Under the pieces are notes generated by a model, which worked only from the letters and a program-made list of their open reading frames with translations, ran no database searches and was not told the origin of the DNA. A stretch of DNA of 35,659 nucleotides. Origin: Bacteroidota bacterium (GTDB lineage Bacteria > Bacteroidota > Bacteroidia > Chitinophagales > Chitinophagaceae). Positions 1-8,351 of this stretch are shown one piece after another. A program made the position numbers and the translations under genes. The first letter of the stretch is position 1. Each line of letters opens with the position of its first letter. Location of the stretch: positions 1 to 35,659 of the forward strand of contig JAFDYC010000089.1 of assembly GCA_018267625.1 (NCBI GenBank). The letters are read 5' to 3'.

Positions 1-103
1 CGTGGCCGTTGCAGTAGAATTTTGTGTCGGTGAGCTGGAGGTGCTGGGCCGAGGCTACACCTGCGCCGAGCAGCAGCGCCAGCAGCATGGAGGTGTATTT
101 CAT
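1..103 (-). CDS. Exported protein of unknown function, N-terminus only
   Basis: The gene runs off the left edge of the window, so only the first 34 codons are present. From the ATG at 103 the product starts with MKYTSMLLALLLGAGVASAQ, a textbook signal peptide with a likely cleavage after ASA (residue 19). The mature part begins with a short stretch containing TDTKFYCNG. This start of an exported or outer-membrane protein is too short to assign to a family. The plus-strand frame across the same bases is a shadow. The next gene inward, an ABC permease, lies on the same strand 260 bases away, so this gene probably has its own promoter, but I could not find a good TAnnTTTG element upstream of it. 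Confidence 0.72.
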   Translation of the reverse strand, partial: MKYTSMLLALLLGAGVASAQHLQLTDTKFYCNGH

Positions 104-325
104 ACGATACTTTTTAAGCGATTTCAAAAAGCTTTCTTGAAGTTACGGGGCAGTGACTGCATCCTCAGACGCTCAAATAATGATGCTCGTTAGGAAATGG
201 AGGGCCGTTGCAGGGCAAGCTTCCCAGTTTGTGAAAAGCTGATAGCAGCACAGGCCCTGAAGAGTGCGACGCAACGAAGCTGCATAGAAGTGCTTCTGCC
301 GACCAACAAAAAATCGCTTCAAAAT

Positions 326-350
326 GCCTTCGGCCTACCTAAGGGAAGGC
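326..350 (-). terminator. Weak hairpin downstream of the ABC permease
   Basis: A 6-bp perfect stem (GCCTTC at 326-331 with GAAGGC at 345-350) lies 12 bases after the permease stop on the minus strand. It is followed by ATTTT and, slightly later, a run of six T. A competing stem (GGCCTA/TAGGCC) overlaps it. The short stem and interrupted T-tract make this a weak candidate. Confidence 0.3.
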
Positions 351-362
351 ACCATAGGCCGC

Positions 363-1460
363 CTATTCCCACTTAAAAATCTTACTCGCAATCGCATAGA
401 GCACCACGCCCCAAACGCAGAGCCAGAGCACATCCCAGGAGATAGCACCGAAGGAAGCCCCGTCAAAGGACACTTTGCGCAGGGCATCGTTCAGGAAGGC
501 GAGGGGCAGGGCGCCAGCGAGGGGTTGCAGCCAGGCCGGAAACACCGTGATGGGAAAAAACACACCCGCCAGCAAAAACTGAGGCAGGGTGATGATGTTG
601 GAAAAAGCAGGAATGACAGATTCGTTTTTCGCCACGTTGCTCACCACAAACCCGAAGCCCATAAACACCATAATAGAAAGAGCGGACAAGGCCATGAGCG
701 CCATGAAGGTGGCAAAACCATTGACGAGGGTGAAGCCGAAGGCGTAGTAGCCGATGCCGATGATGACGATGGCGGTGAGGAGCTGGAAAATCATGCGGGC
801 AATGCCCTCTGAAACCACGATGGTAGCACGCCGCACCGGGGTGGCGAAGAAGCGTTTCAGCACCAGGGTCTGCCGCAAGCCGAAGAACACGAAGGCTGTT
901 CCAAAGACGGAGCCGGCGAGGAGCGAAAAGCCAAGCTGGCCGGGCAGGATGAAGTCTATTCGTTTGTATTCGCGCACCTGGGTTTCTTCCACCTGTATGT
1001 TGGCGAAGGCTTGGATTTGCTGCCGGATTGCTGGGTCGCCACCGATGATGATATTCTGAATGACACCCTGCAATTGGAAGGCATTGGGCATGTCGGTGGA
1101 TGCTGCACGGATGCGGACATCGTAGCCGGATTGCCCAGGCTGTTTTTTGATGGAAAGGATGGCAACGAGCTTGTCTTTATGCAGGGCTTCATTCTGGGCA
1201 GCGCTGTCGGGGAATTGTTTCCAGGTGATGCCATTCATCCGTTTGAGGCCGGCATAGATAGGGTTCAGGGTATCGGAGCCCTTTGCCAGGGCAAGTGTGG
1301 AGGAAAATCCGCCGTCGCTGCCACCAAGAAATCCAAAGACGAGGATGAAAATGAGCGGGAATGCGAGGCCGAAAACGACCGAAGAGGGGCTACGCAAGAT
1401 GGCCTGCAACGAAGCGATGACCAGCGCACGACCTGCCCTAAAATTGCTGTAAGCAGCCAT
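363..1460 (-). CDS. ABC-2 type transporter permease
   Basis: This is an integral membrane permease of the ABC-2 superfamily, the membrane half of an exporter. The N-terminus MAAYSNFRAGRALVIASLQA precedes a first membrane helix (VVFGLAFPLIFILVFGFLGG). A large extracytoplasmic segment of about 140 residues follows, then about five closely packed helices in the C-terminal half, the usual ABC2_membrane_3 layout. I chose the ATG at 1460 (365 residues) rather than 1523. The upstream 21 codons add no plausible structure, would overlap the divergent neighbour's start region, and a TACATTTG -7-like element lies within them. No ATP-binding subunit lies beside it in the window, so its ATPase must be encoded beyond the left edge or elsewhere. 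The substrate is unknown. Confidence 0.82.
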   Translation of the reverse strand: MAAYSNFRAGRALVIASLQAILRSPSSVVFGLAFPLIFILVFGFLGGSDGGFSSTLALAKGSDTLNPIYAGLKRMNGITWKQFPDSAAQNEALHKDKLVAILSIKKQPGQSGYDVRIRAASTDMPNAFQLQGVIQNIIIGGDPAIRQQIQAFANIQVEETQVREYKRIDFILPGQLGFSLLAGSVFGTAFVFFGLRQTLVLKRFFATPVRRATIVVSEGIARMIFQLLTAIVIIGIGYYAFGFTLVNGFATFMALMALSALSIMVFMGFGFVVSNVAKNESVIPAFSNIITLPQFLLAGVFFPITVFPAWLQPLAGALPLAFLNDALRKVSFDGASFGAISWDVLWLCVWGVVLYAIASKIFKWE

Positions 1461-1475
1461 AAAAAAAGAGAGGGC

Positions 1476-1483
1476 CAAATGTA
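1476..1483 (-). promoter_or_regulatory. Candidate -7 element for the ABC permease
   Basis: TACATTTG on the minus strand matches the Bacteroidetes TAnnTTTG -7 consensus exactly. It lies 15 bases before the chosen ATG at 1460, giving a very short leader. The -33 element is poor: a GTTTA about 20 bases further upstream is the best available. It supports the shorter start, but one 8-mer alone is weak evidence. Confidence 0.35.
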
Positions 1484-1557
1484 CGCCTGCGTAAGACAGT
1501 GTTAAACGTGATGCTTTGGCCAAGGTGACCGATGCAGCGATAACGTACTTTGGTGAT

Positions 1558-2859
1558 GTGAAGAAGTTCTTGTTCTGCCGTGCAGTGATTCCTGCTGCGT
1601 TTTTGATGTTTTTGTTGCCTGCGGCCTTTGCTTCCTGGCCTGCTCAGGCCGAAAAGATATTCATCCCGATGGATGCTGATGGGCAGGTGGCTCATCTGAA
1701 AGCCTATGGTGTAGCCTATGCCTCACTGCAGTTGGGTGTGCCGGTGGACTGGCTTTTGAATTACCGGGGCGGCTCCTTTGCGATGGATGATGTGGATGCC
1801 ATCGAAAGGCTATGTAAACTCAGGGGCGTGAGCTATGAGGTGATAAGCGAGGGTGAATACAATGGCATCCTGCAAACCATTGCCAACCCGGACTTCAACG
1901 GGGATGTAATTAAGCTGGAAAAGGCGCCCCGCATCGCCGTGTACACGCCGCCAAACAAGCGTCCCTGGGATGATGCCGTGACGCTGGCCCTGACTTATGC
2001 TCAAATTCCTTACGACAAGCTCTATGATGATGATTTGCTGGCAGGAAAGCTGCCGCATTACGACTGGCTACACCTGCACCACGAAGACTTCACGGGTCAG
2101 TTTGGCAAGTTTTGGTTTGGCCAGCAGAATACGGCCTGGTATCAGGAAGAGGTACGCACCAATGAGGCTACCGCAGCGAAATATGGCTTCAAAAAAGTGT
2201 CTCAGTTGAAGCTGGCAGTAGCAAAAAAAATTCGTGATTTCGTTGCGGGTGGTGGCTATCTGTTTGCCATGTGTTCGGCTACGGACACGTATGATATCGC
2301 ATTGGCTGCTGATGGGGTGGACATCTGCGACGTGCCCTATGATGGCGACCCACCCGACCCTAATGCCCAGCAGAAACTGAACTACAACAACTGTTTTGCG
2401 TTCAAGAATTTTACGCTCATCACCTCGCCCTACGTGTATGAGTATTCCAACATAGACGTGAGCCCGGAGAATGGCCGTATGGTACCGATGAATCAGGATT
2501 ACTTCACGCTGTTCAATTTCTCTGCAAAGTCAGACCCGGTACCTACCATGCTTTGCCAGGATCATACGAGTACTATCAAGGGTTTCATGGGGCAGACGAC
2601 CGCCTTCCGCAAAGACTTATTGAAAAGCAATGTGCTGGTGATGGGCGAATACAAGCCCACCGGCGAGGCCCGCTACATCCACGGAGAATATGGCAAGGGC
2701 ACTTGGACCTTTTATGGTGGCCACGACCCCGAAGATTATCAGCATGCTCTTGGCGACCCTGTTACCGATTTGTCGCTGCATCCCAGTTCTCCGGGCTATC
2801 GGCTCATCCTGAACAATGTGCTGTTTCCGGCGGCAAAACGGAAGCCAAGGAAGACCTGA
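1558..2859 (+). CDS. Conserved exported protein, commonly mislabelled 'asparagine synthetase B'
   Basis: I recognise this as the Bacteroidota family usually annotated 'asparagine synthetase B'. Typical features are IPMDADGQ..HLKAYG near the mature N-terminus, DWLLNYRGGSF, and WLHLHHEDFTGQFGKF in the middle. No Ntn-glutaminase Cys-2 or ATP-pyrophosphatase SGGxDS loop is visible, so real asparagine synthesis is unlikely. The product has a signal peptide (MKKFLF then a hydrophobic stretch ending WPAQA), so it works outside the cytoplasm. GGGYLFAMCSATDT resembles the nucleophile-elbow region of class I glutamine-amidotransferase/ThuA-like folds; this is an inference. I chose the GTG at 1558 (433 residues) because it gives the canonical MKK signal peptide. 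The longer TTG start at 1516 adds 14 residues that do not look like a leader. The gene diverges from the permease. Confidence 0.75.
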   Translation: MKKFLFCRAVIPAAFLMFLLPAAFASWPAQAEKIFIPMDADGQVAHLKAYGVAYASLQLGVPVDWLLNYRGGSFAMDDVDAIERLCKLRGVSYEVISEGEYNGILQTIANPDFNGDVIKLEKAPRIAVYTPPNKRPWDDAVTLALTYAQIPYDKLYDDDLLAGKLPHYDWLHLHHEDFTGQFGKFWFGQQNTAWYQEEVRTNEATAAKYGFKKVSQLKLAVAKKIRDFVAGGGYLFAMCSATDTYDIALAADGVDICDVPYDGDPPDPNAQQKLNYNNCFAFKNFTLITSPYVYEYSNIDVSPENGRMVPMNQDYFTLFNFSAKSDPVPTMLCQDHTSTIKGFMGQTTAFRKDLLKSNVLVMGEYKPTGEARYIHGEYGKGTWTFYGGHDPEDYQHALGDPVTDLSLHPSSPGYRLILNNVLFPAAKRKPRKT

Positions 2860-2871
2860 GTGGCTTTCCCA

Positions 2872-3213
2872 TCACAAGAGATTCATCCGGATTTTCTTTG
2901 GCAGCTTCGCCTTCACCAGTTCGTAAGACTGTGAAAGCAGGTCTTTCCATTCCCGCATTTTCAGGGTATCCGGCTGCACCACGATGACCCATTTGGCCCT
3001 TGCCAGATGCGGCGAAGAAATGAAACGGGCAGACTCCGTCATGGTTTCGAAATCCTCATCGGGCACTTTGAAACCTACACGTCCAGGCTCATCCAGGTCG
3101 GAGATGCAAAACATCTTACCGCCCACTTTATACAGCAGGTGATGCTCCCATTGAAGCTGTTCGGTAGCGCCTGGGAAAGTGAGGCAAATCTGCCTGATGA
3201 TGTCTATATCCAT
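2872..3213 (-). CDS. MmcQ/YjbR family protein
   Basis: This 113-residue protein matches the MmcQ/YjbR family (a CyaY-like/double-wing DNA-binding fold). It opens with IRQICLTFPGATEQLQW, continues with KVGGKMFCISDLDEPGRVGFK, and has the conserved HLARAKWVIV near residue 70, followed by a C-terminal helix (LLSQSYELVKAKLPKK). Length and order are typical of the full family. The molecular role is not well established: DNA binding is inferred from structure in the family and cannot be read from this sequence. It converges on the exported protein ending at 2859 (12-base gap) and diverges from the thioesterase at 3264 with only 50 bases between the two starts. Confidence 0.85.
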   Translation of the reverse strand: MDIDIIRQICLTFPGATEQLQWEHHLLYKVGGKMFCISDLDEPGRVGFKVPDEDFETMTESARFISSPHLARAKWVIVVQPDTLKMREWKDLLSQSYELVKAKLPKKIRMNLL

Positions 3214-3263
3214 GATGGAAAAATCGTCTTCTGTCCGTAGCCAAAGTTGCCACCTTTGAGTAG

Positions 3264-3668
3264 ATGAAAAACCCCTTTCAAAACGGCGATCAGAAAAGCT
3301 ATACGCACCTCGTCAGCGAAGCTGACGCACCATCATTTCATGAAAAAATGGTCCATCCTGTGTATGCAACTTTTGCGCTGGCGCGGGATGCTGAATGGAC
3401 CGGCAGGCTGTTTGTTCTGGACATGAAAGAAGCCGATGAAGAAGGAATAGGAACTGCTGTTTTCATCACCCATCATGCGCCGGCAATGCCTGGCGAAAGT
3501 GTCCGTTTTGTAGCTACACTCGCTGCGGTGGAAGGGAATGAAATCATCACACCCTTCGAGGCACATGTAGGCGACAGGCTCATTGCCAGCGGCGAAACCC
3601 GGCAGAAGATTTTAAAGAAAGAAAAGCTGGACCGGCTATTTGAGAAACTGAAATCTCAAAACCACTAA
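3264..3668 (+). CDS. FlK-like hotdog-fold thioesterase
   Basis: This 134-residue protein has the single hotdog domain of the fluoroacetyl-CoA thioesterase-like (FlK) family. Residues 23-44 carry FHEKMVHPVYATFALARDAE, the loop and start of the central helix. Then come the strands FITHHAPAMPGESVRFVATL and EGNEIITPFEAHVGDRLIASGE, the typical pattern of this family (the acyl carrier of related enzymes is CoA). A charged helix (KILKKEKLDRLFEKLK) ends it. The substrate cannot be told; these small Bacteroidota members probably hydrolyse an acyl-CoA or act as housekeeping thioesterases. The stop overlaps the convergent SGNH hydrolase stop by four bases (3665-3668). The short divergent spacer to the MmcQ gene holds facing -7-like elements. 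Confidence 0.75.
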   Translation: MKNPFQNGDQKSYTHLVSEADAPSFHEKMVHPVYATFALARDAEWTGRLFVLDMKEADEEGIGTAVFITHHAPAMPGESVRFVATLAAVEGNEIITPFEAHVGDRLIASGETRQKILKKEKLDRLFEKLKSQNH

Positions 3669-4282
3669 GCCCGGAGCACTTTAGAAAACATCGGGGCCAG
3701 TTGTTGTGCCCAGATAGCATACTCCTGCCCCGAAGGATGCAAACCATCTTCAGCAAGGAAGCCGGCTCTGCTGCCGTTTTCGCGGGTGCTACCCGTGATG
3801 TCGAGCCAGCCACAACCGGCTTCAAGAGTGCTGCATTTGGCTATAGCATTATAAGCATCAATTTCCCGGGCCATAAGCTGCTTGTCGCGTCCAGCCGCAG
3901 CCTCCGTAGAAGCAAAAGGTGTAGCACTCCAATCGGGGATGGACAGCACCACGACATGCGAGGCCAGGCCGGCTGCAAAATGAATAGCCTGACGCAGCAA
4001 TAGCTGAAATTCTTCCTGATAATTTTCAACACTTCGTCCCCGGTATTGATTGTTGACGCCAATCAACAGACTTACGAGTGAATACGGGCCATGCACCTGG
4101 CGTTCCCGGATTGCGGCAGCAAGCTCATCTGTGGTCCAGCCGGTGGTAGCAATAATGACCGGAGCGGCCATCTGGAAACCCAGGCTACGCAGGATCTCCA
4201 CGGTTTGGTTTGGAAAATTTTCTGAGGCAGGCGCCGCCTCACCAATGGTGTATGAATCGCCGAGGGCGAGATAATCAGGCAT
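3665..4282 (-). CDS. SGNH/GDSL hydrolase
   Basis: This is a cytoplasmic SGNH-fold esterase/lipase-like protein of 205 residues. All four blocks are visible: block I LALGDSYTIGE with nucleophile Ser10, block II Gly48 (TTGWT), block III Asn77/Asn78 (LIGVNNQYRGR), and block V Asp179-x-x-His182 (EDGLHPSG). No signal peptide is present (MPDYLALGDSYTIGE starts directly on the first strand), so it is probably cytoplasmic. The usual substrates of relatives are acyl esters, acetylated sugars or lysophospholipids; nothing in the sequence picks one. Its stop overlaps the convergent thioesterase stop. It lies downstream of the aldehyde dehydrogenase on the same strand with a 129-base gap that contains a strong hairpin, so it may be transcribed separately. 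Confidence 0.88.
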   Translation of the reverse strand: MPDYLALGDSYTIGEAAPASENFPNQTVEILRSLGFQMAAPVIIATTGWTTDELAAAIRERQVHGPYSLVSLLIGVNNQYRGRSVENYQEEFQLLLRQAIHFAAGLASHVVVLSIPDWSATPFASTEAAAGRDKQLMAREIDAYNAIAKCSTLEAGCGWLDITGSTRENGSRAGFLAEDGLHPSGQEYAIWAQQLAPMFSKVLRA

Positions 4283-4344
4283 GAAAAAATTTCAGCTAAG
4301 CAGCAAAGAAAGGATGCAATATTTCAAATGGAGAGAACGACTCC

Positions 4345-4377
4345 ATGCAGCAGGAGGCACCCTATTTCCTGCTGTAT
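4345..4377 (-). other. Stable hairpin downstream of the aldehyde dehydrogenase
   Basis: ATGCAGCAGGA (4345-4355) pairs with TCCTGCTGTAT (4367-4377) as an 11-bp stem with one G-U pair and an 11-base loop. It lies 34 bases after the dehydrogenase stop on the minus strand and 63 bases before the SGNH start. No T-run follows, so it is not a canonical intrinsic terminator; it may stabilise the 3' end or attenuate read-through. Confidence 0.4.
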
Positions 4378-4411
4378 GATGCTATCCAATCTGTCTATTA
4401 ATACAGAGTAT

Positions 4412-5782
4412 TCAAGCGACAAAAACAGTCTTGATATTGGTGAACTCACGGATGCCAAACAGGCCCAGCTCGCGACCATAACCACTATGTTTTGCTCCGC
4501 CGAAAGGCAGCCTTGGGTCGGAATGAACCTGTGCATTCACAAAGCAGTTACCGGCCTGCATGACGCGGGCAGCCAGTTGCTCGGCGTGCTTTTTATTTTT
4601 TGAAAAAATGGCACCACCCAATCCGTATATACTATCATTGGCTTTGCGCAAGGCATCCGATTCGTCCTTTGCTTCGATGATTGCAGCCACGGGGCCAAAC
4701 AACTCTTCATCATAGGCAGGCATCCCTTTCTTCACGTTTGTCAGGATGGTTGGCGGGTAGAAGGCTCCTGGGCCTTCCGGGATTTTTCCACCGTATAAAA
4801 TCTTCGCTCCGGCAGCCACGCTGGCATGTACCTGTTCTTGCAATGAATCACGTAAATCCAGGCGGGCCATCGGGCCAATGGCCATGCTTTTATCCATAGG
4901 GTCGCCACCCCAGCGCGCTGCTTCGAAAGCCACTTTCATGCGTTGTTCAAATTCTTTCCGCAGGCTCTTTACCACCACAAAGCGCTTGGCAGCCACACAG
5001 CTCTGCCCACTGTTGACCAAGCGGGCTTCCACGCAGACCTTCACTGCCAGATCCAAGTCAGCATCTTCGAGGATGACATAGGCATCGGAACCTCCTAATT
5101 CTAAAACTTGCTTCTTGATGTGCGCAGCGGCTGCAGCAGCCACTTTCGCACCGGCAGCCGTGCTGCCGGTGAAGGTTACCGAATGAATCCGTGGGTCGGC
5201 AATCAGGTCTTCCACCTCAGCAGAAGGCAACAGCAAGGTTTGAAATAAGCCCTTGGGGAGTCCCGCCTTCCGGAATACTTTCTCGATGGCTAATGCACAG
5301 CCACTCACATTGCCGGCATGCTTCAGGAGCATCGCATTCCCGGCCATGAGGATGGGAGCGGCGCAGCGAAACACTTGCCAGTAAGGGAAGTTCCAGGGCA
5401 TGATAGCCAACACGGTGCCCAGGGGTTGAAAATGAACAAACGAACGGCCTTCTGTTTTCACCATCTGGTCTGCCAGCATCGCCGGGCCTTCTTTCGCATA
5501 ATAGTCGAAGGTGCGGGCACACTTGGCTACCTCAGCCTGGCTTTGGGCAATAGGTTTTCCCATTTCGAGGGTAGCTAATTCAGCCAGTGCCTGCTGCTGC
5601 TGACGCAATTCCTTCGCTACCGCTTTCAGAAATTTTGAACGTTCCTTATGCGATAATTCTTTCCAGGATTGAAAGGCTTTCTCAGCAGAAATTAAGGCGC
5701 GTTCCTGTGCTTCGGCGTTGATGGATTCGTAGCGGGCAATGACTTTACCCGTGGTAGGATTGATGGATTGTAAAGTAGGCAT
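4412..5782 (-). CDS. NAD(P)-dependent succinate-semialdehyde-type aldehyde dehydrogenase
   Basis: This is a full-length aldehyde dehydrogenase (456 residues) that oxidises an aldehyde to the acid with NAD(P)+. The Sad/GabD-like branch is suggested by the short N-terminus (LQSINPTTGKVIARYE) and PWNFPYWQV; relatives oxidise succinate semialdehyde. Key residues are visible: the coenzyme-loop Asn in PWNFPYW, the FTGS turn (residues ~205), the general base Glu228 in LELGG, and the nucleophile Cys262 in NSGQSC, spaced 34 apart as in the family. EELFGPV near residue 365 is the second cofactor motif. It would feed succinate to the succinate dehydrogenase encoded later in the window, but no GABA aminotransferase is present. 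It diverges from the phosphohexomutase gene. The substrate assignment is by family resemblance only. Confidence 0.88.
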   Translation of the reverse strand: MPTLQSINPTTGKVIARYESINAEAQERALISAEKAFQSWKELSHKERSKFLKAVAKELRQQQQALAELATLEMGKPIAQSQAEVAKCARTFDYYAKEGPAMLADQMVKTEGRSFVHFQPLGTVLAIMPWNFPYWQVFRCAAPILMAGNAMLLKHAGNVSGCALAIEKVFRKAGLPKGLFQTLLLPSAEVEDLIADPRIHSVTFTGSTAAGAKVAAAAAAHIKKQVLELGGSDAYVILEDADLDLAVKVCVEARLVNSGQSCVAAKRFVVVKSLRKEFEQRMKVAFEAARWGGDPMDKSMAIGPMARLDLRDSLQEQVHASVAAGAKILYGGKIPEGPGAFYPPTILTNVKKGMPAYDEELFGPVAAIIEAKDESDALRKANDSIYGLGGAIFSKNKKHAEQLAARVMQAGNCFVNAQVHSDPRLPFGGAKHSGYGRELGLFGIREFTNIKTVFVA

Positions 5783-5838
5783 GTCAGAATGTGAATTTTG
5801 GAATCATGGGAACACAAATGCGGTAAGGTGCAAAGGCG

Positions 5839-5872
5839 TTTCGCATGTCGAAGGTGGGCTTTCCTACTTTTG
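5839..5872 (+). promoter_or_regulatory. Candidate promoter of the phosphohexomutase gene
   Basis: TACTTTTG at 5865-5872 matches the TAnnTTTG -7 consensus. A TTTC at 5839-5842 stands about 22 bases upstream as a partial -33 element. The predicted transcription start near 5879 gives a leader of about 40 bases before the ATG at 5918, and it lies inside the longer in-frame extension, supporting the shorter start. Confidence 0.45.
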
Positions 5873-5917
5873 GCAGCAATTGAAAAAAACAATCTTCACA
5901 GCATATTAAACCCCTCA

Positions 5918-7324
5918 ATGACTCCAGACAAGATCAAGTTCGGCACGGATGGCTGGCGTGCCATCATCGCGCAGGATTATACCGTTTACAATGTAGCACG
6001 TGTGTCGCATGCATTAGCTAAATGGCTGCTGCAAGGCTCCTCCCGGCCCTGCGTTGTCATCGGCCATGATTGTCGTTTTGGAGGCCGGCTCTTTGCCGAC
6101 ACCGCCGCACAGGTGCTCTGCGCACAGGGCCTGAAGGTGCTGATGGCGGATGGGTTCGTGAGTACTCCGATGGTGTCGCTGGGCGTGCTGCAACATCAGG
6201 CACAACAAGGTGTGGTGATCACGGCTTCGCACAACCCGCCCTCCTACAATGGGTATAAACTGAAAGGCGCACATGGCGGCCCCTCCAACCCCGCCGACAT
6301 CGCAGCGGTGGAAGCACTGATTGAAGATGAAATAATATTACCAACAACTACCCTGGAAGAATTTGAGCAACAAGGACTTCTGGAATGGGTGGATCTGGAA
6401 CGGGAATATTTCGATTACCTGCAAGGGAAATTCGATTTTAAAAAGTTGAACGAATCGACATTTAAGCTGGCTTACGATGCGATGTATGGAGCCGGACAAA
6501 ACATCATCCGGCAAGTGCTGCCCGGGGCTGTGTTGTTGCGTTGCGACAACAATCCTGGCTTTCATGGACAGGCACCGGAACCTATTGACAAGAACCTGCA
6601 ACCCCTCGCCAACACCTTACGTCACACACCGGAGCTTAAAATGGGCCTGGCCACAGATGGTGATGCCGACCGCATTGGCCTCTATGATGAAGACGGAAAT
6701 TTCGTAGATGCCCACCATATCCTGCTGCTGCTGATTCATTACCTCGCCCGCTATAAAAAGATGAGCGGTAAGGTGGCTATTGCCTTTTCTGTTACGGACC
6801 GCGTGAAGCGCATGGCTGAAGCGTATGGACTGCCTGTGGAGGTGACACCAATCGGCTTTAAATACATCTCCGAAATCATGACGCGGGAGGATGTGCTGGT
6901 GGGCGGCGAAGAGAGTGGCGGCATTGCCGTGAAAGGTCATATCCCGGAGCGGGATGGCATTTTCGATGGCTTGCTCATCTATGAATTCATGCGAGAAACC
7001 GGAAAGACCCTGAAAGAACTGGTCGCTGAGGTGTATGAAGTGGTGGGCAATTTCGTGTATGACCGCGCCGACTTGCACATCGAAAATTCAAAGAAAGAAG
7101 CCATCATTCGCACCGCGATGGATGGCGGATATAGCCGTTTCGGCAGCTATGAATTTGATCGGACTGAAAATATAGACGGCATGAAATATCACCTGAGCAA
7201 TGGCGGCTGGGTGATGCTTCGGGCTTCGGGCACCGAGCCTTTGCTGCGCATCTATGCAGAAGGAAACAGCCGCGAAGAAACTGCCCATATTCTTCAATCC
7301 GTGAAGCAGGAACTGGGCCTTTAA
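5918..7324 (+). CDS. Phosphoglucomutase/phosphomannomutase family protein
   Basis: An alpha-D-phosphohexomutase of 468 residues that interconverts hexose-1-phosphate and hexose-6-phosphate in the cytoplasm, supplying sugar nucleotides. All four signature loops are present: KFGTDGWRAI at the N-terminus, the phosphoserine loop ITASHNPPSYNGYK with catalytic Ser104, the metal loop DGDADR (Asp247, Asp249, Asp251), the sugar-specificity loop GGEESGG near residue 330, and the phosphate-binding RASGTEPLLRIY near the C-terminus. I chose the ATG at 5918 because the family begins a few residues before FGTDGWR and a promoter lies upstream. The open frame extends 40 codons further but with no homology. 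Glucose or mannose specificity cannot be decided. It is followed 39 bases later by cvfB on the same strand. Confidence 0.92.
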   Translation: MTPDKIKFGTDGWRAIIAQDYTVYNVARVSHALAKWLLQGSSRPCVVIGHDCRFGGRLFADTAAQVLCAQGLKVLMADGFVSTPMVSLGVLQHQAQQGVVITASHNPPSYNGYKLKGAHGGPSNPADIAAVEALIEDEIILPTTTLEEFEQQGLLEWVDLEREYFDYLQGKFDFKKLNESTFKLAYDAMYGAGQNIIRQVLPGAVLLRCDNNPGFHGQAPEPIDKNLQPLANTLRHTPELKMGLATDGDADRIGLYDEDGNFVDAHHILLLLIHYLARYKKMSGKVAIAFSVTDRVKRMAEAYGLPVEVTPIGFKYISEIMTREDVLVGGEESGGIAVKGHIPERDGIFDGLLIYEFMRETGKTLKELVAEVYEVVGNFVYDRADLHIENSKKEAIIRTAMDGGYSRFGSYEFDRTENIDGMKYHLSNGGWVMLRASGTEPLLRIYAEGNSREETAHILQSVKQELGL

Positions 7325-7363
7325 GGCACTGCTTTTAGAAATTCATCAAGGAAATCAAATAGG

Positions 7364-8206
7364 ATGGCATCAATCCAAGCCGGCGAATGGCACACGCTCC
7401 GAGTCGTTAAACGGCTGGAATTCGGCCTTTATCTGGACGGAGGCGAGGCCGGCGAAATACTGTTGCCCAAACGCTTTGCGCCAGCCGATGCCCAGCCCGG
7501 TGATGAGTTGCAAGTGTTTCTCTACCACGATTCCGAAGACCGCCTCATTGCAACAACGCAAACTCCAAAGGGTATCGTGGGCGACATCGTGCTGCTGCGC
7601 TGCGTCGGTGCTACCCGGCAAGGGGCCTTTCTGGACTGGGGCCTCATGAAAGACTTGTTCGTGCCCCTCTCACAACAGCTTTCTCACATGAAACCCGGCG
7701 GCCAGTACCTCGTGCGCCTCTACCGGGATGAACGTACCGGACGCATGGCCGCCAGCGAAAAATTTGAATCTCAACTTCAGGAAATAGCCGAAGGTCTGGA
7801 GCCTTTACAACCTGTGGCTCTTACCATTTGGCGGCAGACAGAATTGGGTTATCTCGCTATCATCAACCATCATTTTGTAGGCCTGCTTTATTTCAGCGAC
7901 CTCTACCGTGATTACGATCCCGGCGACACCCTTCAGGGTTTCATCAAGGCAATTCGGCCTGATGGGAAAATAGACCTTGCCCCTGGCGAAGCCGGCTATG
8001 CCCGAGTAGAAGATGCGGGTCAGAAAATCCTTCGCCTGCTGGATGCACACAACGGCTACCTACCTTACCACGACAAGAGCGACTCAGAAGACATCCGTGA
8101 CTTTTTCGGCATGAGCAAAAAGACTTTCAAGATGGCGCTCGGCGGGCTTTACAAACAAGGTAAAATTGAGTTCACCCAACAAGGTATCCGAAGGAAGGAA
8201 GACTGA
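7364..8206 (+). CDS. cvfB: CvfB-like S1 RNA-binding protein
   Basis: A 280-residue protein of the CvfB/YitL family. The family is built from S1 RNA-binding domains in series and a C-terminal winged helix, and acts as an RNA-binding regulator (virulence factor B in Staphylococcus). Visible here are an N-terminal S1-like barrel (LRVVKRLEFGLYLDGGEAGEILLPKR, about 12-60), a second (ATRQGAFLDWGLMKDLFVPLSQQ, about 82-130) and a third (ELGYLAIINHHFVGLLYFSD, about 155-210). The winged-helix end carries DIRDFFGMSKKTFKMALGGL (about 245-265) and GKIEFTQQGIR. Length and order are complete. It follows the phosphohexomutase by 39 bases with AAGGAAATCAAATAGG before the ATG, suggesting co-transcription. The RNA targets here are unknown. 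Confidence 0.9.
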   Translation: MASIQAGEWHTLRVVKRLEFGLYLDGGEAGEILLPKRFAPADAQPGDELQVFLYHDSEDRLIATTQTPKGIVGDIVLLRCVGATRQGAFLDWGLMKDLFVPLSQQLSHMKPGGQYLVRLYRDERTGRMAASEKFESQLQEIAEGLEPLQPVALTIWRQTELGYLAIINHHFVGLLYFSDLYRDYDPGDTLQGFIKAIRPDGKIDLAPGEAGYARVEDAGQKILRLLDAHNGYLPYHDKSDSEDIRDFFGMSKKTFKMALGGLYKQGKIEFTQQGIRRKED

Positions 8207-8351
8207 CTGGGGGCATGAGAAAAGGTTAGGCGATTTCTACATTTATTTTTCGCGCGATTGAAAACAGAAAGGATGTGGAAACTTCAGCCCCAAACGCCGG
8301 GGGCCTGCTACTCGTCTTAGCCGGGGATGCGTAGCAATTACCCCATCCAGC

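Noticed and set aside
324..812. Plus-strand open frame of 162 codons
   Set aside because: It lies inside the ABC permease, is rich in Gly/Glu/His/Lys without any domain, and matches an antisense shadow pattern.
1516..1557. Upstream extension of the exported protein from TTG 1516
   Set aside because: It adds residues without leader character; the GTG at 1558 gives a canonical MKK signal peptide.
8207..8351. Possible bidirectional terminator between cvfB and the SDR
   Set aside because: A CCCC/GGGG element is present near 8288-8305 but no adequate T-run or stable stem was found on either strand.
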